Shown here in pieces: positions 59,854 to 64,000 of a stretch of 64,000 nucleotides of DNA; the first letter of the stretch is position 1, and every line of letters starts with the position of its first letter. A program made the position numbers and the translations under genes. The DNA lies in the NCBI GenBank assembly GCA_001871905.1, contig MNUG01000017.1:124397-188396 (forward strand). The letters run 5' to 3'. This DNA is from Alphaproteobacteria bacterium CG1_02_46_17 (GTDB lineage: Bacteria; Pseudomonadota; Alphaproteobacteria; Micavibrionales; Micavibrionaceae). The notes beneath the pieces are model-generated. The model saw only the letters and a list, made by a program, of their open reading frames with translations, did not search any database and had not been told where the DNA came from.

Positions 59854-60080
59854 GCGGCGACCGAACGAAAAGTGTGTAATATTGATAGATCCGAGACTGC
59901 CAAGAACAACTCTCCCTGTTTATTTATATTTTTTTATATTTTCATCTGCTTATGTGCAGTTTTTTATTTCTTTGAACTTGCACCACTAGTTCCATAATGT
60001 CAATTTCATTTATTTTTCAAAATACAACTTCATATAACAGGCTATACACAAGAGCCATAAACGAGTGTATATACATTTCC

Positions 60081-60755
60081 ATGTCTATCTTTATGAACAT
60101 CGCCATTGACGGCCCATCGGCTAGCGGTAAGGGAACCATTGCCCGCCGATTGGCCGAACATTTCCACCTTTCCTATCTCGACACAGGCGCACTTTATAGA
60201 GCAGTCGCGAAACATATTCTGGATCAAGGCAAAAACCCCGATTCTCCGGAAGATGCCGTAGCCTCAGCGATCTATGTCCGCGACCATTTATCCTGGGAGA
60301 TGCTGGAAGATCAGGCATTACGAAACGATATTGTAGCCGATGCCACCTCCCGGTCATCACAAATACCCGCAGTCCGCGAGATTCTTAAAGATACACAACG
60401 GCAATTTGCACAGCACCCACCCCATAAACCGGACCTAAAACCATGGGCAGGGTCTATATTGGATGGTCGGGATATTGGAACGGTCGTATGTCCGGATGCA
60501 ACCATAAAATTCTTTATAACCGCCTCTCCTGAGGTTAGAGCGGATCGCAGAACTAAAGAATTGCTGGCCAAGGGAATTGACACCACATACAAAACTGTCT
60601 TGCTGGATATGCTGGATCGGGATGCCCGCGATAGAAACCGCTCGGTAGCTCCAGCGCGTGCAGCAGAAGATGCGATTATTCTGGACACTTCTGACTTAAC
60701 CGCAGACGCCGTGTTTGAAAAGGCCTGCGATCTTATCAAGAAAAAGCTGGCTTAA
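60081..60755 (+). CDS. cmk: cytidylate kinase
   Basis: IAIDGPSASGKGTIARRLAEHFHLSYLDTGALYRAVA. Confidence 0.95.
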   Translation: MSIFMNIAIDGPSASGKGTIARRLAEHFHLSYLDTGALYRAVAKHILDQGKNPDSPEDAVASAIYVRDHLSWEMLEDQALRNDIVADATSRSSQIPAVREILKDTQRQFAQHPPHKPDLKPWAGSILDGRDIGTVVCPDATIKFFITASPEVRADRRTKELLAKGIDTTYKTVLLDMLDRDARDRNRSVAPARAAEDAIILDTSDLTADAVFEKACDLIKKKLA

Positions 60756-61011
60756 AGCACTGCCCCGCACAGATCTGAACAAATGGCCTATACCAAACTT
60801 CCTGCACGAAGCTCTCCCTAAAAGTAAAAATTATGAAAATAGCAACCAGAAGAGCTTAAAAAGTTGCAGAAATCAGCCTTTTCCCTTGCATGAAATTGCT
60901 ATTTAACGTATGAGTCCGCCTGTCCTATCGGGTACGAAAGCTTGGGGGTTTCCCTGACCTTATCCTCTGGCCTTTGGGACATATTTCTATTTCCTGAAAG
61001 GAAAACAAACT

Positions 61012-62724
61012 ATGGCACACGCAGCCTCTAACATACTAGACCGCGAAGAATCGAACGAGTTTGCAGCTCTTCTCGCGCAAACACTAAAACCGCAAACAAA
61101 ATTTACTGGACAAGTTTTGAATGGCCGGATCGTTGGCATCACTGAAGATACAGTGATCGTTGATGTCGGATTGAAATCCGAAGGCCGAATTTCCAAACGT
61201 GAGTTTGGTATGCCAGGTCAAGATCCGGAAGTCCGCATTGGCGATACTGTTGAAGTATTCGTCGAACGTATGGAAGACAAAGACGGATACACCGTACTTT
61301 CCCGCGAGAAAGCACGTCGTGAGGAAGTCTGGACTGTCCTTGAAAGATCCTGTGAAGCAAAAGAACGCGTTACCGGTGTTATTTTCTCCCGTGTCAAAGG
61401 TGGTTTCACTGTTGATCTGGGTGGTGCCGTTGCATTCTTGCCGGGCTCACAAGTTGACATCCGTCCTGTCCGTGACATCTCGCCATTAATGGGAACCCCG
61501 CAGCCATTCATGATCCTGAAAATGGACCGCGCACGTGGAAACATCGTTGTATCCCGTCGTGCAATTCTTGAGGAAAGCCGCGAAGAGGCCCGTTCAGAAT
61601 TGATGGAACAACTGCGCGAGGGTTCTATCGTCGAAGGTATCGTCAAGAACATCACCGATTACGGTGCGTTTATCGATCTCGGCGGTGTGGACGGTTTACT
61701 GCACGTTACCGATATTTCATGGAAACGTGTCAACCATCCTTCCGAAGTTCTGAGCGTTGGTCAAACCATCGAAGTTCAGATCATCCGTTACAACGAAGAA
61801 AACCAACGTATTTCTTTGGGTATGAAACAACTGGAATCCGACCCATGGTCAGAAGTCAGCGGAAGATACACCAAGGGTCTTCGTACAACTGGGAAAATCA
61901 CCAACATCACCGATTACGGTGCGTTTGTTGAATTGGAACCAGGTATCGAAGGTTTGGTACACGTATCGGAAATGTCATGGACCAAGAAAAACGTTCACCC
62001 GAACAAAATCGTCAACCCTGATCAAGCGGTTGAAGTTGAAGTTCTGGAGATCGATATGGACAAACGCCGTATTTCTTTGGGTATGAAACAAACCCAGGAA
62101 AACCCATGGTCTGCTTTTTCAGCTAATCATAAGTCCGGAGAAGAGATGGAAGGCGAAATTCGCAACATCACTGAATTCGGTCTGTTTGTTGGTATGCCCG
62201 GCGACATCGATGGTATGGTTCACCTGTCCGACGTTTCTTGGGAAGATGCCACCGAAGATGCTTTGAAGGCATACAAAAAAGGTGACATGGTTAAAGTCCG
62301 CATTCTGGACATTGATGCCGATAAAGAACGTATCGCTTTGGGTATCAAGCAAATGATGAATGACCCGATGGCTGGTGCCATGTCCGGTCTGGCCAAAGGT
62401 CAGGTTGTGACATGTACCGTTATCGAGGTTAACGACAAGGGTATTGAAGTTTCCGTTAACGAAACCGTTAAAGGATCCATCAAACGCGCGGATCTTTCAC
62501 GTGAACGTTCCGAACAACGCCCTGACCGTTTTGCTGTTGGTGAAAAAGTCGATGCCAAAATCACCGGTGTTAATGCCAAGAAACATCACTTGAATCTGTC
62601 GATCAAACAACGTGAAATCGACGAAGACAAAGCTGCTATGGCTGAATTCGGCTCAACCGAATCCGGTGCATCTTTGGGTGATATTCTGGGCGCCGCTTTG
62701 AAAAAAGAAGGTAAAGCCGAATAG
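61012..62724 (+). CDS. rpsA: 30S ribosomal protein S1
   Basis: Multiple S1 domains (ITDYGAFIDLGGVDGLLHVTDISWKR); follows cmk. Confidence 0.96.
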   Translation: MAHAASNILDREESNEFAALLAQTLKPQTKFTGQVLNGRIVGITEDTVIVDVGLKSEGRISKREFGMPGQDPEVRIGDTVEVFVERMEDKDGYTVLSREKARREEVWTVLERSCEAKERVTGVIFSRVKGGFTVDLGGAVAFLPGSQVDIRPVRDISPLMGTPQPFMILKMDRARGNIVVSRRAILEESREEARSELMEQLREGSIVEGIVKNITDYGAFIDLGGVDGLLHVTDISWKRVNHPSEVLSVGQTIEVQIIRYNEENQRISLGMKQLESDPWSEVSGRYTKGLRTTGKITNITDYGAFVELEPGIEGLVHVSEMSWTKKNVHPNKIVNPDQAVEVEVLEIDMDKRRISLGMKQTQENPWSAFSANHKSGEEMEGEIRNITEFGLFVGMPGDIDGMVHLSDVSWEDATEDALKAYKKGDMVKVRILDIDADKERIALGIKQMMNDPMAGAMSGLAKGQVVTCTVIEVNDKGIEVSVNETVKGSIKRADLSRERSEQRPDRFAVGEKVDAKITGVNAKKHHLNLSIKQREIDEDKAAMAEFGSTESGASLGDILGAALKKEGKAE

Positions 62725-62747
62725 GCAATACTCAAATGAGATTCATG

Positions 62748-62778
62748 AAAAACAGCCGGATACCTTCTGGCTGTTTTT
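62748..62778 (+). terminator. Rho-independent terminator after rpsA
   Basis: AAAAACAGCC...GGCTGTTTTTTT. Confidence 0.85.
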
Positions 62779-62829
62779 TTATTGACGAGTGATTAGGGAA
62801 GAGATTAGAACTACCAATACATTACATAA

Positions 62830-63480
62830 GTGAGAGGCATAAACCCTTTGGAAAACAAGTTATTTTTTGCTCATCAAAATCTAGATCACAGATATCGTGG
62901 AACTGATGTAGAGATTATACACCATATATTATCTGGTGAGGCTTTCCACATCATAACGGGCGATAATTTTGGTAAATACGTATTTCAGAGAAATCAACTA
63001 CGCCAATACGCGTACTCGCCAGCTGGGACATATACAGAGCCATCCAACCTTACAGCATCGTCCCTTATCACCGCAATCATGCGCCATCAAATAAGCTTGC
63101 AAGCAACGGCACTTGCTGGATTAGCCAGAGCATTCAACATACATGCTGTACCCTTTCTTGATGCACTGATTGATAGAGGTGGATTTCAGTTAAGAACTGA
63201 CGGCGGTCTTAAAAATATGCGGCTTGAAATGATTTTTAATGGCGCTGCAATCTCACGGGCTGAACTGAAAATAATGACCCCTGAAATGGAGAGTGGAAGA
63301 ATTTCTGGAATGAGCTTTTCCGAGGTGAGCATATCGGCATCGGAGTTTTTACACTCCCTGAAATATAACGGCATTATCTTTACCCCCGAACAATCAATCG
63401 TGTTTCAAGAGGCTCTAAAACAGAACGAAACGAGGATGGCCAAACAAACAGGCCAAGCACTATCGTTCCTTAAAAAATAA
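62830..63480 (+). CDS. hypothetical protein
   Basis: 216 aa ORF (non-ATG starts possible); no recognised motif. Confidence 0.45.
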   Translation: MRGINPLENKLFFAHQNLDHRYRGTDVEIIHHILSGEAFHIITGDNFGKYVFQRNQLRQYAYSPAGTYTEPSNLTASSLITAIMRHQISLQATALAGLARAFNIHAVPFLDALIDRGGFQLRTDGGLKNMRLEMIFNGAAISRAELKIMTPEMESGRISGMSFSEVSISASEFLHSLKYNGIIFTPEQSIVFQEALKQNETRMAKQTGQALSFLKK

Positions 63481-63494
63481 ACAGATAGATAAAA

Positions 63495-63983
63495 CTAACG
63501 AGTTGGATTGAGATCTTGCCAAGGGCTGGTTGGGCCTTCAACATTTGATCCAGCTTTTCCCCCTTCTTTGATTTTGACTTTCATCACTGGTGCCTTGGCT
63601 TTTTCAGAAAGATAGTTGAAAAAACTCGCCAAACTATCAAAGCTGAGTGCTGTTCTGGTTACTTCGATCTTCTGTGTAACCGTTTCAACCATCACATGTT
63701 CAAGCATCTCGCCAAAATTCTGCACCGATGAACCTTCTGTTAAGTGGGCATCAGGTTTATCCGGATTATAATCTTTACCCGAGCCAAACATATCATCTTT
63801 ACTGCTACCAAAAGCCGTTTCTTTCTCGGCAGAGAAATTCAAAAGTTTGGCTTTTTTACTCTCTGGGCTTCCTGACTTTTTGGCTGACTTGTCCTGAGAA
63901 GATTTGCCAATAACGCTTGAAGCAAATCCCGAAAAAGCCGCAACCATAGAACTGGCCAACGCAACCCCACCACTTAGAACCAA
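63495..63983 (-). CDS. hypothetical protein (may extend beyond right edge)
   Basis: 162 aa; hydrophobic N-terminus, K/S-rich middle. Confidence 0.4.
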   Translation of the reverse strand: MVLSGGVALASSMVAAFSGFASSVIGKSSQDKSAKKSGSPESKKAKLLNFSAEKETAFGSSKDDMFGSGKDYNPDKPDAHLTEGSSVQNFGEMLEHVMVETVTQKIEVTRTALSFDSLASFFNYLSEKAKAPVMKVKIKEGGKAGSNVEGPTSPWQDLNPTR

Positions 63984-64000
63984 AGACGGATGCGGAAGTC

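Noticed and set aside
1-64000. CRISPR arrays, rRNA operons, transposases
   Set aside because: None seen on reading: no regularly spaced short repeats, no rRNA-like stretches, no IS transposase among the ORFs. Not an exhaustive computational scan.

Overview
This 64 kb window looks alphaproteobacterial chromosomal: SURF1/CtaG/CtaB/CoxF assembly genes, ATP12, BTLCP, RimO, and an apparent GTTC-N7-GTTC site. About 1-9.6 kb is a minus-strand T7-like (short-tailed phage) structural cassette. In transcription order it runs: small ORFs, portal, scaffold, split lysozyme-like ORF pair, major capsid, small ORF, tail tubular A, tail tubular B, internal virion-like, tail-fibre N-terminal domain (cut by the left edge). 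No polymerase, integrase or terminase is visible. The cassette is interrupted by opposite-strand PilZ and frameshifted lipoprotein genes. The cassette and a divergent HTH/S24-peptidase regulator are separated by an intergenic region with an 11-bp inverted repeat and a GTTC-N7-GTTC LexA-like box. I consider this SOS-linked, polymerase-less podovirus-type cassette the best candidate for an unusual system. The rest is mainly housekeeping: degP, rarA, crcB, rluC, ATP12, rimO, a GNAT cluster plus MFS, xth, ybaB, dnaX, SRP RNA, tRNA-Thr(CGT), znuB/znuA without znuC, tag, tsaE, a cox assembly cluster without coxA/coxB, ilvA, fabD/fabG, a DEAD-box helicase, aroA, cmk and rpsA. Several hypothetical islands lie between them. 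Four genes show apparent frameshifts or internal stops, so decay or assembly indels need checking. All assignments come from reading the sequence; no database search was run.
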